Part shown: positions 52,937 to 63,605 of the stretch, one piece after another
How positions within the stretch are numbered: the first letter of the stretch is position 1
How the letters are laid out: the number at the start of each line of letters is the position of its first letter
NCBI GenBank assembly: GCA_951640165.1
Contig: OX621250.1
Coordinates: 4,154,001 to 4,218,000 of the forward strand
Source: Pseudoips prasinana
Lineage: Eukaryota > Arthropoda > Insecta > Lepidoptera > Nolidae
Length of the DNA: 64,000 nt
Direction: 5' to 3'
Notes under the pieces: model-generated
Seen by the model: the letters and a program-made list of their open reading frames with translations, nothing else
Database searches by the model: none
Told to the model about the DNA's origin: nothing
Made by a program: the position numbers and the translations under genes

Positions 52937-53480
52937 TCCAGGGACTGAGTACATCTCACTGTCACTGGCAAAGAATTCCACAATCGGGCGGCTTGTACGG
53001 AAAACAATAGTCTTAAATTTTTGTGGAGTTCATTGGCATTCGTTAATTTTTCGATGATCTCAGTAACCTCGAATATGTCTCGTGGAGGAACTCGAAACGT
53101 TATTTTATGTATGTCGTAGTATCTGGAATGAACAATATACTGTACTAGCGGCCCGGTACGTGCTTCACTACGTATAAGGCATAGTAATAAAAAAATGATT
53201 ATTAAGTTCATTTATTCAAACAAAAAAATATTTTAAATTGCTAAAAGATGTTAATTTTACACTTTTACAAGACTTTTTTCAAATTTTCGCTACGTATAAA
53301 CCTTCCCTGGACTTCCATGAATAATTCAAGACCAAAATTAGCCAAATCGGTAAAGGCATTGTTGAGTTATAACAACGAAACACAACGAAAAGTGACATTG
53401 ATGTTTATATATATAGATAAAAGAGATACAATGAGAGCATTCCGGTGAAGTCGTATAGGTAATCACTTGAATTTTGCAAG
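52937..53480 (-). pseudogene. CR1-like ORF2 C-terminus split by a Helitron
   Basis: The minus strand reads FRVPPRDIFEVTEIIEKLTN and LLFSVQAARLWNSLPVTVRC. After the Helitron gap, 53427-53480 matches the LKWLPIRLRRNAH region of element D. It is a different, older copy of that type of LINE. Confidence 0.75.
53145..53426 (-). mobile_element. Helitron family U
   Basis: In reverse: A|TCTCTTTTATCTATATATAT at the start and CACGTACCGGGCCGCTAG|T at the end, 282 bp. It divides a LINE reading frame cleanly. Confidence 0.75.
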
Positions 53481-53489
53481 TAAGAAGTA

Positions 53490-53583
53490 CATCAGTTTAC
53501 TGGTTCCCATAGTACAAGCTCTGCTTATTTTGGATGTGGCATCTGATACAAAACTAAGCAGTGCTTGTACTATGGCAACCAGC
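53490..53583. repeat. Head-to-head SINE3 3' ends
   Basis: CCATAGTACAAGCTCTGCTT and, after 16 bp, its near reverse complement GCAGTGCTTGTACTATGG. Confidence 0.8.
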
Positions 53584-53689
53584 AATGAATGTGTGTGAAT
53601 AATGTCCCAGGTTATTATTAATCTTCTAGATTAAGATCAATATGAACCTACGCTATTCCTGTGAAATAAATTATTCTGATTAAGATGTG
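53584..53689. other. SINE3 tail and spacer
   Basis: AATAATGTCCCAGG at about 53601 belongs to SINE3; the remainder is AT-rich. Confidence 0.4.
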
Positions 53690-53830
53690 GAGGGATATGC
53701 CATAATCGCTTAGCGGACGGGTATGCGATCGTAATATGATGGTCATAATGCTCAGAGAGTCATTGCTGCTTGCTCTCTAGTAAATATTCCCTTGGAAAGA
53801 ATTCTACGCTTCCAACTAAACTTAAAATTC
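53690..53830 (+). repeat. Repeat G, copy 4
   Basis: GGAGGGATATGCCATAATCG to AAATATTCCCTTGG. Confidence 0.65.
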
Positions 53831-54498
53831 TACGTTATTTTGGTCGCTTTCAGCCCAACAGCACCACCTTAATACCTACCGCATATAGTCAGTTATCCAA
53901 TCTCTCATACACCTATTTTAATTATTACTATATTACGTCAAGTATTTATAACTAAAAAAGCAACTTTAATAATCTCAATTTAATCTGTTGTCCCAACAAC
54001 TAACTTGTACTTAGTCCTAGCTTAATCTTTAAACCCCCGTTTTATTAATCCAACCTCAAAGCCTATCATGTATTCATTAAAGTTTGTACTAGAAATAACC
54101 CTTTTTCTATGTAAATTGACTCGATCTCGGCGGAAAATAAATTAATTTCAACGTAAAGACCTTATTGCGTTGCTATAAAGCTGATTTTTGTCTAGCATCT
54201 TTAAACATAATACTTTTATTGAGTTGTTTGAGAGCGAAGAGATTGGCTATTTCTTGACTTGATTGAGGCGGGAAGACAGACGTGTTAGGTACTACCATCA
54301 AATTATCATAAATTTCTTTGATCTTCTTCGATTTAGACGAAAGGAATATTTACAATTTATCGTATTCTCAATTCAAGAGTACACTTTTATTGCGCGATAT
54401 CATTCTTTTGCAAATGTAAGGTTAAAATAAACCTTAACATTGCTGACGATAAAGTATATATTTTGAATAAGCGATTCATCCCGAATTTTCACGGGATA
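53831..54498. other. AT-rich spacer
   Basis: Nothing recognised. Confidence 0.4.
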
Positions 54499-54752
54499 TA
54501 ATAATAATAATATCTAGGGACAATGCCACAGATCATCCTAGCCCCAAACTAAGCAAAGCTTGTACTATGGGTACCAGGCGACGATATACATATTTCTATA
54601 GATAGATAAATACTTAAATACATAGAAAACATCCATGGCTCAGAAACAAATATTCGTGCTCATCACACAAATATTTGCACTTACCGGGATTCGAACCCAG
54701 GACCACCAGCTTCGTATGCAGGAGCACTACCAACTAGGCTACGGTGACCGTC
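54499..54752 (-). mobile_element. SINE1 copy 5, reverse
   Basis: Full-length reverse copy with box B GGATTCGAACC at about 54686. Confidence 0.92.
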
Positions 54753-54805
54753 AAATAAATTAGGATTTTAAATTAGGACCTACTTTACCCATGTATTGTT
54801 TTATA

Positions 54806-55012
54806 TCATTGCAAGGCAGACGAGAGCAAACGGGTCACCTGATGGAAAATAATCACCACCGCTAATGGACACCTACATCGCCAAACTACAACGAAAAAAG
54901 TACGTTGCTGGTCCTTGAGAAAGGAAGTAAGCTCGCTTCTTGTAGGTTGGTATGTCGTCATCTTATCAACTGAAAGCGTCCACTGCTGGTCAATAGCCTC
55001 CCCAAATAGGTA
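54806..55012 (-). repeat. LINE 3' fragments
   Basis: 54812-54880 holds ACGGGTCACCTGATGGAAAA, the reverse of the phrase at 43765. 54956-55012 is a reverse RTE end. Confidence 0.45.
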
Positions 55013-55212
55013 CAGAAATACCTCCACAATTAATTGATTCCACAGAGTGGTAGTGCAAGGTAAAAACTTTCTTGTGAAACGCACGATGGTAGACGACCAT
55101 TCATCACCATACAGATGATATGTACGAAATTTCCACTTTAACGAATTAAAAGTGTCTTAATTACGTTAAGATAAATGAAGAATGGATTATATAAATCCGG
55201 GTCTGAACACTA

Positions 55213-55310
55213 CGGTGAGATGGCGGACCGGTTAACGCACGTAGCGCCGGATACCCTGTGGTGATACCCTGTGGACATTCATGGGTTCGATTCATATCGA
55301 CACATAAACT
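55213..55310 (+). mobile_element. Possible tRNA-like SINE head
   Basis: GAGATGGCGGACCGGTTAAC resembles a box A and GGGTTCGATTCAT a box B, with a small tandem duplication (ATACCCTGTGG twice) between them. A body was not identified. Confidence 0.35.
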
Positions 55311-56201
55311 TATACAGCTCATTTAAAAATAGTCTGAAACTTGAAGGTTTACAGCCAAATCTTAAACTTAGATGTTCTTAGAAACACAGTTACATTCACT
55401 GTTTCGCGATCTCGCGGTATGGATTCATTAAAAGCATCTTCCAGAAATCAAGCCAAGCGAAATTTGTGCAATGGTTGCTTATCAATGCCGTCCAATATCC
55501 CGGAGAAGCGTGGCAATTATGCATACCTTACACCCCCCTTCCCCCAAATAATGGGCACAATTCCATTCTTCACAATGGAGATGTGCCTGAACTGTGGACG
55601 AATGTTGTTCGATAATTTAGATATAAGAACACCTATGTTTATCCCCTGGTCATGTTTCTGTTATGGCGGCCAATCGACGTGAACACGCTACATCTGAACC
55701 AACATGGAAAATATCCTGTAATGGTCCAAAATTTTATACATCAGTCTGCTGCATTCGATGAGTAAATGCTGTGGAAGATAGTGCATTATCACTCTGTCGG
55801 CCTTTGCATATTCAAGTGCTCCAGATATTGATTATGTAGCTGCAATTACCATAAAGTAATAACAGCACTTTGTTTGTTACTGAATCATTCACAGAAGAAA
55901 CTAAATTGGGGCATCAATGTGTAGCACAGCTCCAAAGTGCCTGGTGAAGCACCATTAAACTACCTATTTAGCTTTGTGATTTTTCCTGAATATAAATATG
56001 AAAAAAAAATGAAATGAAAAATGTTTATTTTTGACAAAAAATAAGTCTTACCATACATTGCTAAATTAATACAATAAATTTGGTTGTCAAAAAAGGCCCC
56101 TATCTCAGCATTAGCTACGGCAACACAGGTGTATTACTGCAGCGCTGATCTTCCGATAGAGGCTATAAGCCTCAATGGCATAGTAAATTAAATAGAAAGT
56201 A

Positions 56202-56244
<43 letters not shown>

Positions 56245-56961
56245 TTAAAAATTAAAATTTAACTTAAAATTAATACATAACAAAACAAAAAATAAATAAA
56301 TAATTTAAAACATATTTTAAAATTAAGGATAGGCAACTAAAATAAACTTATAATCCAAATAAAAACAATTCACTCATAACATTACACTACTTATAACACT
56401 AATAACTAGTAATAACGAACGATACAAAAACCCAAAATTATCAACTTTGACTCTTTTGTTGTGATAGCAAATATTTTTTATAGCGCATACCGAAAGAGTT
56501 GACAGATTTTAGAACTTACATTAAATTTTTCAGTTAGAGCCCGATGATCTCACAACCGCACTAAAAATAATATGACTAATGGAATGTATTCCATGAAATC
56601 GCACTTCCAAATAAATGTTTATTTTAAATAATTACGTGTTATACAAATAAAACAGTCACATTAAGCTTTCAAGGATTTCTAAATTAAAGCAATAACATAA
56701 CTTATTAATTTGTTTATTTAGACCAGTAATATGCATTTATCTACCACTTTTTAATGTGAAACTTTTTATACAGCGCGTTATTTTTTCGTCCGTCTATTGT
56801 ATGTCGCATGACAGCTATCCACGACCAATATGGCGGCGCCCATAGCTTACATCAGTTGACCGTGTAGCATTTACATTCTCCTTAATTTGAGCAATTGCTC
56901 CACTGTATTTGTGTTTTGATCAGTGTATTGATATAAATGTTGTCGTTCACTTGATTGTGAT
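55311..56961. other. Spacer; (TA)n at about 56206-56238
   Basis: 55341-55682 is a 113-codon ORF without recognisable motifs. The rest is AT-rich; 56770-56900 is locally GC-richer. Confidence 0.35.
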
Positions 56962-57101
56962 GTACAGACGCCAGCACATCAAGCTACCCCTATCTGTCAA
57001 TTTCCACAATTGAAAGTGAACCTTATGCTTTTGTGATAAAGTTGAACACCGATAAAAGAAATTTGACAGATAGGGGTAGCTGGATGTGCTGGCGTCTGTA
57101 C
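56962..57101. mobile_element. MITE family M, copy 6
   Basis: Both ends intact: GTACAGACGCCAGCACATCA and CTGGCGTCTGTAC. Confidence 0.9.
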
Positions 57102-57325
57102 AACGTTACAGCAAAATTCCAAGAATAATGCGATTATATCCGACAGTGATTGAAGTTGTTATTTTCCCGGCATTTCGACCAAGTTCCATTGATCGTGGTT
57201 ACGGGCTGACATGCAATGGTGTATAGAAGAACTGTAAAAAAAATTAAATAAGTTTTTCGGAAAATTGTGAAATCTCTGGTTAAAATAACAATTAAATTTT
57301 CAAAGATTCGCTATTTGTACTCATT

Positions 57326-57762
57326 ATGATATGTTGTGCACATGGGTCTTGATCGCGGTACACATACACTTATCGTATGGGCTCTGGTTACCCTATTGAC
57401 AGAGTTGTTCAAGCCGCCCAGTAGGTCTCTGACATGGCTTAACGTCTGTGGTCTAATGACTGCAACCGGGACCGACAGCTGAACGTACCTTCCGAAGCAC
57501 GGCGACGCTCAGAAATTAAACTACTTTGGTGGCCATCCATCTATCCTGACCGCGAGCTTAGTTGCTTAACCTCGGCGATCAATTACATTGCAATAATATT
57601 TTAAGACAAATCTTTACCAGCCGTGGTTGGATTGATGGACCGTGGTCACGGGTCGACTGCCAAACCGTGACCATGCCAAAACGTCACGTAAACTAAAAGG
57701 TTGATATTAAGATTTGCCTTAAAATATTACCGCAATCGAGACCCGTGTCCACATTATAATTA
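57326..57762. mobile_element. Fold-back MITE family F, copy 2, split by repeat D
   Basis: Left arm 57326-57360, then an inserted repeat D (57361-57590), then the rest of the left arm and the right arm ending CGAGACCCGTGTCCACATTA. The loop includes GGTCACGGGTCGACTG, as in copy 1. Confidence 0.78.
57361..57590 (-). repeat. Repeat D inside fold-back element
   Basis: ACTTATCGTATGGGCTCTGG to TTGCTTAACCTCGGCGATCA. Confidence 0.75.
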
Positions 57763-57823
57763 TGACAATTTAATTTTCCTTTTGAAAAGTGGAAAAACGT
57801 TGGAACAATTATACTGATTATAG

Positions 57824-58033
57824 TGATCACCGTAGCCTAGTTGGTAGTGCTCCTGCCTACGAAGCTGGTGGTCCTGGGTTCGAATCCCGGTAAGTGCAAA
57901 TATTTGTGTGATGAGCACGAATATTAGTTTCTGAGTCATGGATATTTTCTATGTATTTAAGTATTTATCTATCTATATAAGTATGTATATCGTCGCCTGG
58001 TACCCATAGTACAAGCTTTGCTTAGTTTGGGGC
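57824..58033 (+). mobile_element. SINE1 copy 6 with inverted tail
   Basis: Complete head and body, but the end GGGGC is followed by a palindrome of its own 3' end. Confidence 0.9.
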
Positions 58034-58090
58034 ATATATAGGGACAATGTTACACAGATCATCCTAATCTGTGTAACATTGTCCCTATAT
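58034..58090. repeat. Palindrome of SINE1 3' end
   Basis: AGGGACAATGTTACACAGAT, a 7-base loop, then ATCTGTGTAACATTGTCCCT: perfect stem of at least 20 bp. Confidence 0.92.
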
Positions 58091-58545
58091 ATTATATTAT
58101 TATTATTTTAAATCTACTAACAGTTTTACGAACACTCGTCATGGCGAATAGCGAACAAGAAATGTGAATCAGCAGGATCCAGTATGCTTTACCCTAAAAC
58201 CTACGAAGAGTCTTCAATACTAGAAGATAATTACGGATTCGAATAAGGAAGTAAAAAGGATTTTATTTTATTTTTCGGCCCTTTGTAATCACAGATTATA
58301 CAAAGACTATCCTGAGAAGGAAAAAAACGAACAAATAAATAATAATAAATATCTTGGAACAATTGACGTACTGCCATCAGTTGCCAAATTAAGCAAAGCG
58401 TAGTGAAGCAAGTAGACAACTTTAAACATACTTATATATTTGTAATTTTATTTTTATTATAGAATTAGACTGTACAGGTACATAGGTTTACCTATTCGTA
58501 TATAAAACTAAATTATCTTAAAATTTTTAGAGATTAATTTGCATA
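58091..58545. other. AT-rich spacer
   Basis: Flank of element D; nothing recognised. Confidence 0.4.
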
Positions 58546-58566
58546 TATAGATAGATAGATAGATAA

Positions 58567-58857
58567 AACTCTTTATTGTACACCTCAAGAAACAATACAA
58601 ACTGACAACATAAATAAATTACAGTACAAATGGCGGCCTTATCACAAGGTGTGATCTCTTCCAGGCAACCTAGGTAGTGAAAGAATAGAGGAGTTACAGA
58701 GATGGGGGTAGTTGCGGGTGTACACAACAAATTTCCTAAAAGGTACTACTGTACCATACTTATAATTACACTTATTAACTAATTTATCATAATGTCTGTT
58801 CAAATTATGTACCTATGATAAACAAACGATCGGCATCGTTGAAAATTAACCAAAGCC
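58567..58857 (-). other. 3' UTR of element D
   Basis: Ends in reverse as CAATAAAGAGTTTTATCTAT, then the TATC repeat. The 3' end presumably is what its RT recognises. Confidence 0.7.
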
Positions 58858-61812
58858 TTAGCTCGGAGTACTTTCAAGGCTAAGCTTTAAGTAGTGATCC
58901 TTGACAAGTTGTTGGAATCCACTAAGTGTTTGCGCACGCCTAATAGACAATGGCAGCGCATTCCACAAACGAGCACCTTGTACAACAAACGATTTATCAA
59001 GAAAATTTGTGGAATGCGCTGGTATTTTCAACAGCTGATTATTATTAGATCTCAAGGCTTTCGAATGTGATTCATGAAGGAAAGAAAAACGTTCTTTAAG
59101 ATAAGAGGGAGTAGTAGGAATAAACAGTATACTGTATAGAAGTGATAGAATATGAGCATTCCGGCGAAGGCGTATAGGCAGCCACTTGAGTTTATTTCGA
59201 AATTCAGAGACATGATCATATTTGCGAAGGCTAAATATGAATCTAATGCAAACATTCTGGAGTCGCTCAAGTTTATCCAATTGGGCTTCGGTGAGATCAA
59301 GATAGCTGACATCCGCATAATCTAGTATTGGAAGAAGGAGGGACTCAGCAAGCATAATTTTGGTGGGTATAGGCAGAAAATTTCGGAATCTTCGTAGCGA
59401 TCCCACGGACGCGTAAAGTTTCTGACTAACATTTTGCAGCTGTGGACCCCAGGAAAAACAGTGATCAAAATAGACCCCCAAGTTCTTAACTTCACGATTT
59501 ATTTGCAAAATAGTACCCTCAAATAAAAACTTAGGGAGTTGAGAAAAACAAACCTTAGACATCATTCTTGAGCTGCCGATAAGAGTGACCTGAGTCTTAA
59601 GAGGGTTAACTTGCAGACCGTATGCACGACTCCACTCACTAATACTGATAAAATCTTTATTAATAGTGCTAACAGCATCAGCCAGCTTATTAAGAGGAGC
59701 TTGTAAGTAAATTTGAAGGTCATCTGCGTAAAGGTGGTAGGAGGAAAGAAGTCGATTTGAGATAGAATTTATGAAAACTGCGAAAAGTAACGGAGATAAA
59801 ACGCCACCCTGCGGCACGCCAGCAGTGGTATTGCACCAAGAGGAGTGAGAATCATCAATGCGTATACGTTGCCGGCGGCCAGACAGGTAACTATGAAACC
59901 AGCCAATGACTGTTGGAGATATATTAAGAGAGCGTAAAATCACGTCAAAATCTACAGTATTGAAAGCATTACTAAAATCTAATAATGCAAGCACCGTTAG
60001 ATTTCCGTGTTCCATTCCAGTTCTAATATCATCCGTAATATGGACCAGGGCTGAAGTAGTGCTATGCCCAGGGCGAAAACCAGATTGGAGAGGATTAAGG
60101 AGATTATTAGTACAGAGAAAACTACTAAGTTGCTTATGGACTAGACGTTCAAGGACCTTGGAGAGGAAAGGTAATATTGATATAGGACGATAATCGGCAA
60201 ACGAAGCAGGGTTGGACTTTTTAGGAAGAGGAATGATGTGTGCATTTTTCCATGCAGATGGAAATACACCGCAGGATACAGAATGATTGAGGATGTGACA
60301 TATAGGGGATAGGATTTCATCAAGTATTGGAAGAACCATATTACGGGTGATATTATCGCTGCCCACTGCGTTCGATGCTATGGATAAAATACTCTTCTTA
60401 ACATCACAAGCAGAAAATTGGCTAAAGCTAAAAGAAGAATAGTTGGGAGATGGAATGGATGAAAGATAATTCAAAGTGCTTGTTTTAGTTGCCCTGTCAA
60501 AAATAGGCGAAGTAGAGAAATTACAATTCAGTGAATTGATATCTAAATTATTTGGAATTGCATCATTTCGAGCTTTTCCAACTCCCAATGATCGTAAATA
60601 TTTCCATATTTTTGCAGAATCTCCATTTTCAACGGAGCTGTGAATATGTTGGCGTTGTGCGCTCCTACACACCTTATTAGAGTGATTTCGCAGACGTAGA
60701 TATTTCTCACGATTGACGTCATTAGGTCGACCCGCATACCGAGACTTAGCTGATGCTTTCTTAGACAGTAGAGTTTTTATTTCCGTAGTTAGCCACGGTG
60801 CCGGTAAATGCTTAACTTTAATAGGTCGAATGGGAGCATGAACATCGTATAATCGGATTATGTTGGTATTAAATATATTTACTTTCTCATCTATTGACTC
60901 AGTAGCAGTAAGAGGTGACCAGTCAATCCTACCGGCATCTGTACGAAGATGATCAAGGTCCATCCCACCAAAATTACGTTGTAAGAGAATTTTAGATTTT
61001 GCCTTAGGAGGGCGAACTTTATAAGAAAGGTAGAGGAGATCATGGTAAGAGAACGCGTCTGCAGAGCATTGTCCGTTCTTAGCAACATGATCTTTTGAAG
61101 AGACCAGGACGAGATCAAGGAGAGAAGGTGAGGAGTGAGGAAAATGGTGAGTGGCATTAAGAGGAAGAATAGATAGATTACTAGATTCTATTGCAGATAT
61201 AAGAGATGAAGAACGAGAATCATTCTTTAGAAGACACGTGTTGAAATCACCCATTATTATGGTGTGACTATAGGAAGGAAGAAAGGTTTCAAGTAAAAGT
61301 TCAAAAGAAGCAAAAAAATTTATACGTAGAGAAGGACAGTAATATACACCAAGTAGAATTTTAGTATGATGGAGCTCCACATCTATAAATAGATGCTCAC
61401 CAGCATCCAGTGGTGGCGGCTGTGAGGACATACTAACAATTGAAAAGTTGAAATTATTTCGAAGATAAATGGCAACTCCACCACCCCCGGCTCCAGTTCG
61501 ATCATTTCTGATGAGTTGAAAGCCAGGGAGTGTATAAGAGGCCGAAGTGAGACATGGCTTTAACCAGGACTCGGAAACAAGAATAGCATGAATATATTTA
61601 TGTTCAAGATTTGCCAGCGTATCAGAGTAATGAGCCGGAATACTTTGTGCATTGATATGAATCACATTGAAATTCTTAGGAACGTCAGCAAAGTGGCATT
61701 TAATTGTGTCACCGAGAGACGGTATGCTGACAAAACTATCATCGTCACTATTTGCCGAAAAGAAACTATCAACGTCGCTATTAATATCGTCATTATGAAC
61801 ATCTGACAACAT
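58858..61812 (-). CDS. ORF2 of element D: endonuclease-reverse transcriptase, intact
   Basis: 984 codons, ATG to TAA-type end, no break. APE endonuclease: NVIHINAQS (residues 49-57), VSESWLKP with the catalytic Glu (79-86), GVYYCP (155-160), MGDFNTC (187-193), SYHDLLYL with the His (255-262). RT: IIPLPKKSNP and ADYRPISILPFLSKVLERL (526-557), SGFRPGHSTTSAL (577-589), LLDFSNAFNTVD (610-621, catalytic Asp), AGVPQGGVLSPLLFAVFIN (664-682), LYADDLQIYL (694-703, YADD). The C-terminus ends VQGARLWNALPLSIRRAQ. All catalytic residues are present, so the enzyme could be active; target-primed reverse transcription is the family's known job. Confidence 0.95.
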   Translation of the reverse strand: MLSDVHNDDINSDVDSFFSANSDDDSFVSIPSLGDTIKCHFADVPKNFNVIHINAQSIPAHYSDTLANLEHKYIHAILVSESWLKPCLTSASYTLPGFQLIRNDRTGAGGGGVAIYLRNNFNFSIVSMSSQPPPLDAGEHLFIDVELHHTKILLGVYYCPSLRINFFASFELLLETFLPSYSHTIIMGDFNTCLLKNDSRSSSLISAIESSNLSILPLNATHHFPHSSPSLLDLVLVSSKDHVAKNGQCSADAFSYHDLLYLSYKVRPPKAKSKILLQRNFGGMDLDHLRTDAGRIDWSPLTATESIDEKVNIFNTNIIRLYDVHAPIRPIKVKHLPAPWLTTEIKTLLSKKASAKSRYAGRPNDVNREKYLRLRNHSNKVCRSAQRQHIHSSVENGDSAKIWKYLRSLGVGKARNDAIPNNLDINSLNCNFSTSPIFDRATKTSTLNYLSSIPSPNYSSFSFSQFSACDVKKSILSIASNAVGSDNITRNMVLPILDEILSPICHILNHSVSCGVFPSAWKNAHIIPLPKKSNPASFADYRPISILPFLSKVLERLVHKQLSSFLCTNNLLNPLQSGFRPGHSTTSALVHITDDIRTGMEHGNLTVLALLDFSNAFNTVDFDVILRSLNISPTVIGWFHSYLSGRRQRIRIDDSHSSWCNTTAGVPQGGVLSPLLFAVFINSISNRLLSSYHLYADDLQIYLQAPLNKLADAVSTINKDFISISEWSRAYGLQVNPLKTQVTLIGSSRMMSKVCFSQLPKFLFEGTILQINREVKNLGVYFDHCFSWGPQLQNVSQKLYASVGSLRRFRNFLPIPTKIMLAESLLLPILDYADVSYLDLTEAQLDKLERLQNVCIRFIFSLRKYDHVSEFRNKLKWLPIRLRRNAHILSLLYSILFIPTTPSYLKERFSFLHESHSKALRSNNNQLLKIPAHSTNFLDKSFVVQGARLWNALPLSIRRAQTLSGFQQLVKDHYLKLSLESTPS

Positions 61813-62325
61813 ATTTTATGAACAAACACACAAATACAATAACTAAACAAAATAACTATCTACAACAAAAATAAAACCCCACCAGTTCAGTGCTAACTTG
61901 GTAACAACATAATTTTATACGTAACTATGTAGGCAAGTCTCAATTTTTGTGCACACTAATCAATCATATTTATAAATAAAATTAATAAAAAGAAAAGAAT
62001 AATAATAATCAAATTTAACAAAATATTTATAAATTTGAAACTAAAAATAAAACATTATTAAGAACCGTCAAACGAAAACACGACAATTGGCCTACGTTCA
62101 CACGAACTGTCCGTTTCTGATCACCCCTCTTAACAAGTACTGTACCATAGATATTACAAATGTTGTACACGAATTTACTACGAGAAATAATGAATGAATG
62201 TGGAGGTAGGTAACATATTAATATGGAATTATGAGACTAAAAGTGGGGACAAATACTTTATACTACGAGGTAAACACGGTGGAAGTTGCACTAACAAAAT
62301 ATAAACACAGGATCATAAAATAAAG
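61813..62325 (-). other. Inter-ORF spacer of element D
   Basis: 513 nt of AT-rich DNA between ORF1 and ORF2, longer than usual for CR1-type LINEs; no ORF in it. Confidence 0.6.
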
Positions 62326-63054
62326 TTACTTCTTGGCAGCGGTGGCTCTTTTGGATCTGCTCTGTGTGGCCTTACTCGTCGTTTGATCCTCCTTCGGAAC
62401 GTCCTTCTGAACCAACACAGGCCCAATTTTGTCGAGGTCTTCCATTGATGTGATCTAATGGCGAATGCCACTAGGCCCCTGCACGTATATAATTCCTTCG
62501 CGACTCCAGCAACTTGAAATTCCATACCGCTGACGAGCAGCTAAGAATGCTTCATGCCGGGGCCTAGTCAAGAACTCTGATAAAGTTATACCCGTACCTT
62601 TACACTTGGTCTTTGCAAACCAAACATCGTCGCGGACTCTGCAGCTTACGAACTCAACCAAAATTGGCCTAGGCTTATCCCCACTTGGCGAACGACCGAG
62701 GCGATGGCACCGTTCAAGAGCTTTGTCAGAAAAACCGGATATCTCAAGATGACTGGTGATAGCAGTGACAACAGCCTTTATTGTCTGCTCCTTTTTCTCC
62801 TCGGGTAGACCATGAAAGAGCAGCATGCGGCGCCTTCCCCGCATCTCTATCTGATCATTACACCGTGCCAGCATATCCAATTGCTTTTGGAAGCAGCTCA
62901 GTGACTCGATGACGAACTTCTTGAAAGCAGCATAATCTTCGGGTAAAGTAGTAGGTGTGATAACTGTGCCTGAGGTCTTCTGATCTTCAAACTGGGCCAT
63001 CCGCGTCAGGAGCTGCTCCTTCAAGCTGGAGAAAGCGTGTTGCATGGACTCCAT
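62326..63054 (-). pseudogene. ORF1 of element D: RRM-type RNA-binding protein with one TAG
   Basis: ATG at 63054, TAA at 62328-62326: 242 codons with a single in-frame TAG at 62457-62455 (codon 200). The N-terminal third looks like a coiled coil (SSLKEQLLTRMAQFEDQ). Then an RRM-like core: RRRMLLFHGLPEEKKEQTI, RCHRLGRSPSGDKPRPILVE. Then a C-terminal segment, GITLSEFLTRPRHEAFLAAR and EGIIYVQGPSGIRH, as in L1-ORF1p-like proteins. After the TAG the frame continues ITSMEDLDKIGPVLVQKD and ends Lys/Arg-rich. The normal protein therefore likely extends past the TAG; as it stands it would lack its basic tail. Confidence 0.82.
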
Positions 63055-63335
63055 TTTGATATATAGTGAAGTGAAAAAGATATGGTGTTAGTGATATAAT
63101 AAGGCAGTGAGAGAAAGTGAAAAATAACACTGGACTGGTAGGCTATTTATGTTAACTTTTCTTCGAACACATTTGATGTAATTATAAGTTCAGTATATTA
63201 CTTTAATTAAAAAATTATCACGAGCTAAAATCAAATACACTTCTTTCTACAACCACCCTCCTATTATACTTAAGTAAGTAAGTTTTGGTCATATTAACAT
63301 ATAACCAAAACTTACATACTATAATATTTAATACC
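63055..63335 (-). other. Presumed 5' UTR of element D
   Basis: AT-rich; the border with older sequence is not visible. Confidence 0.35.
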
Positions 63336-63605
63336 TATAAACAAAAAACTGAATTTAAATCGTCGCCTGCGGGCCAGGTGCCCAGAAAGCTGGCCACATT
63401 ACCCCGTTGAATAGCGAGGCTAATACGTTGTTTTAAGTACGAGCCAGCTCTCTGGTCACCTGTCGACTTGATTAGACGCCTGGACAGCTCCCTAACGAAA
63501 ACACGTGCTTCTGGACCCCAGGGACCCATTGTTTCCACCCCGAAGGGAAGAAAGATATATCCTCCGCCGATTGATAAATATTTTCTTCGCTTAGCCACCA
63601 ACCAT
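63336..63605 (-). pseudogene. Fragment of a protein with GPWGPEAR...QRISLAIQRGN motif
   Basis: About 85 codons: GGYIFLPFGVETMGPWGPEA, LSRRLIKSTGDQRAGSYLKQ, RISLAIQRGNVASFLGTWPA, then a stop. I recall this pattern from the ends of many animal reverse-transcriptase-like predicted proteins, but cannot name the element. No upstream domain is present, so it is a 3' remnant. Confidence 0.55.

Larger units (their letters stand above)
58546..63340 (-). mobile_element. CR1-like LINE, element D, nearly intact
   Basis: In 5' to 3' order (reverse): a 5' UTR of about 280 nt (start uncertain), ORF1, a long 513-nt inter-ORF spacer, ORF2, a 294-nt 3' UTR and a (TATC)n tail at 58546-58566. Microsatellite tails and RRM-type ORF1 proteins are known in CR1-group LINEs. 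ORF2 is fully open, so this is probably the youngest LINE here. Confidence 0.85.
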
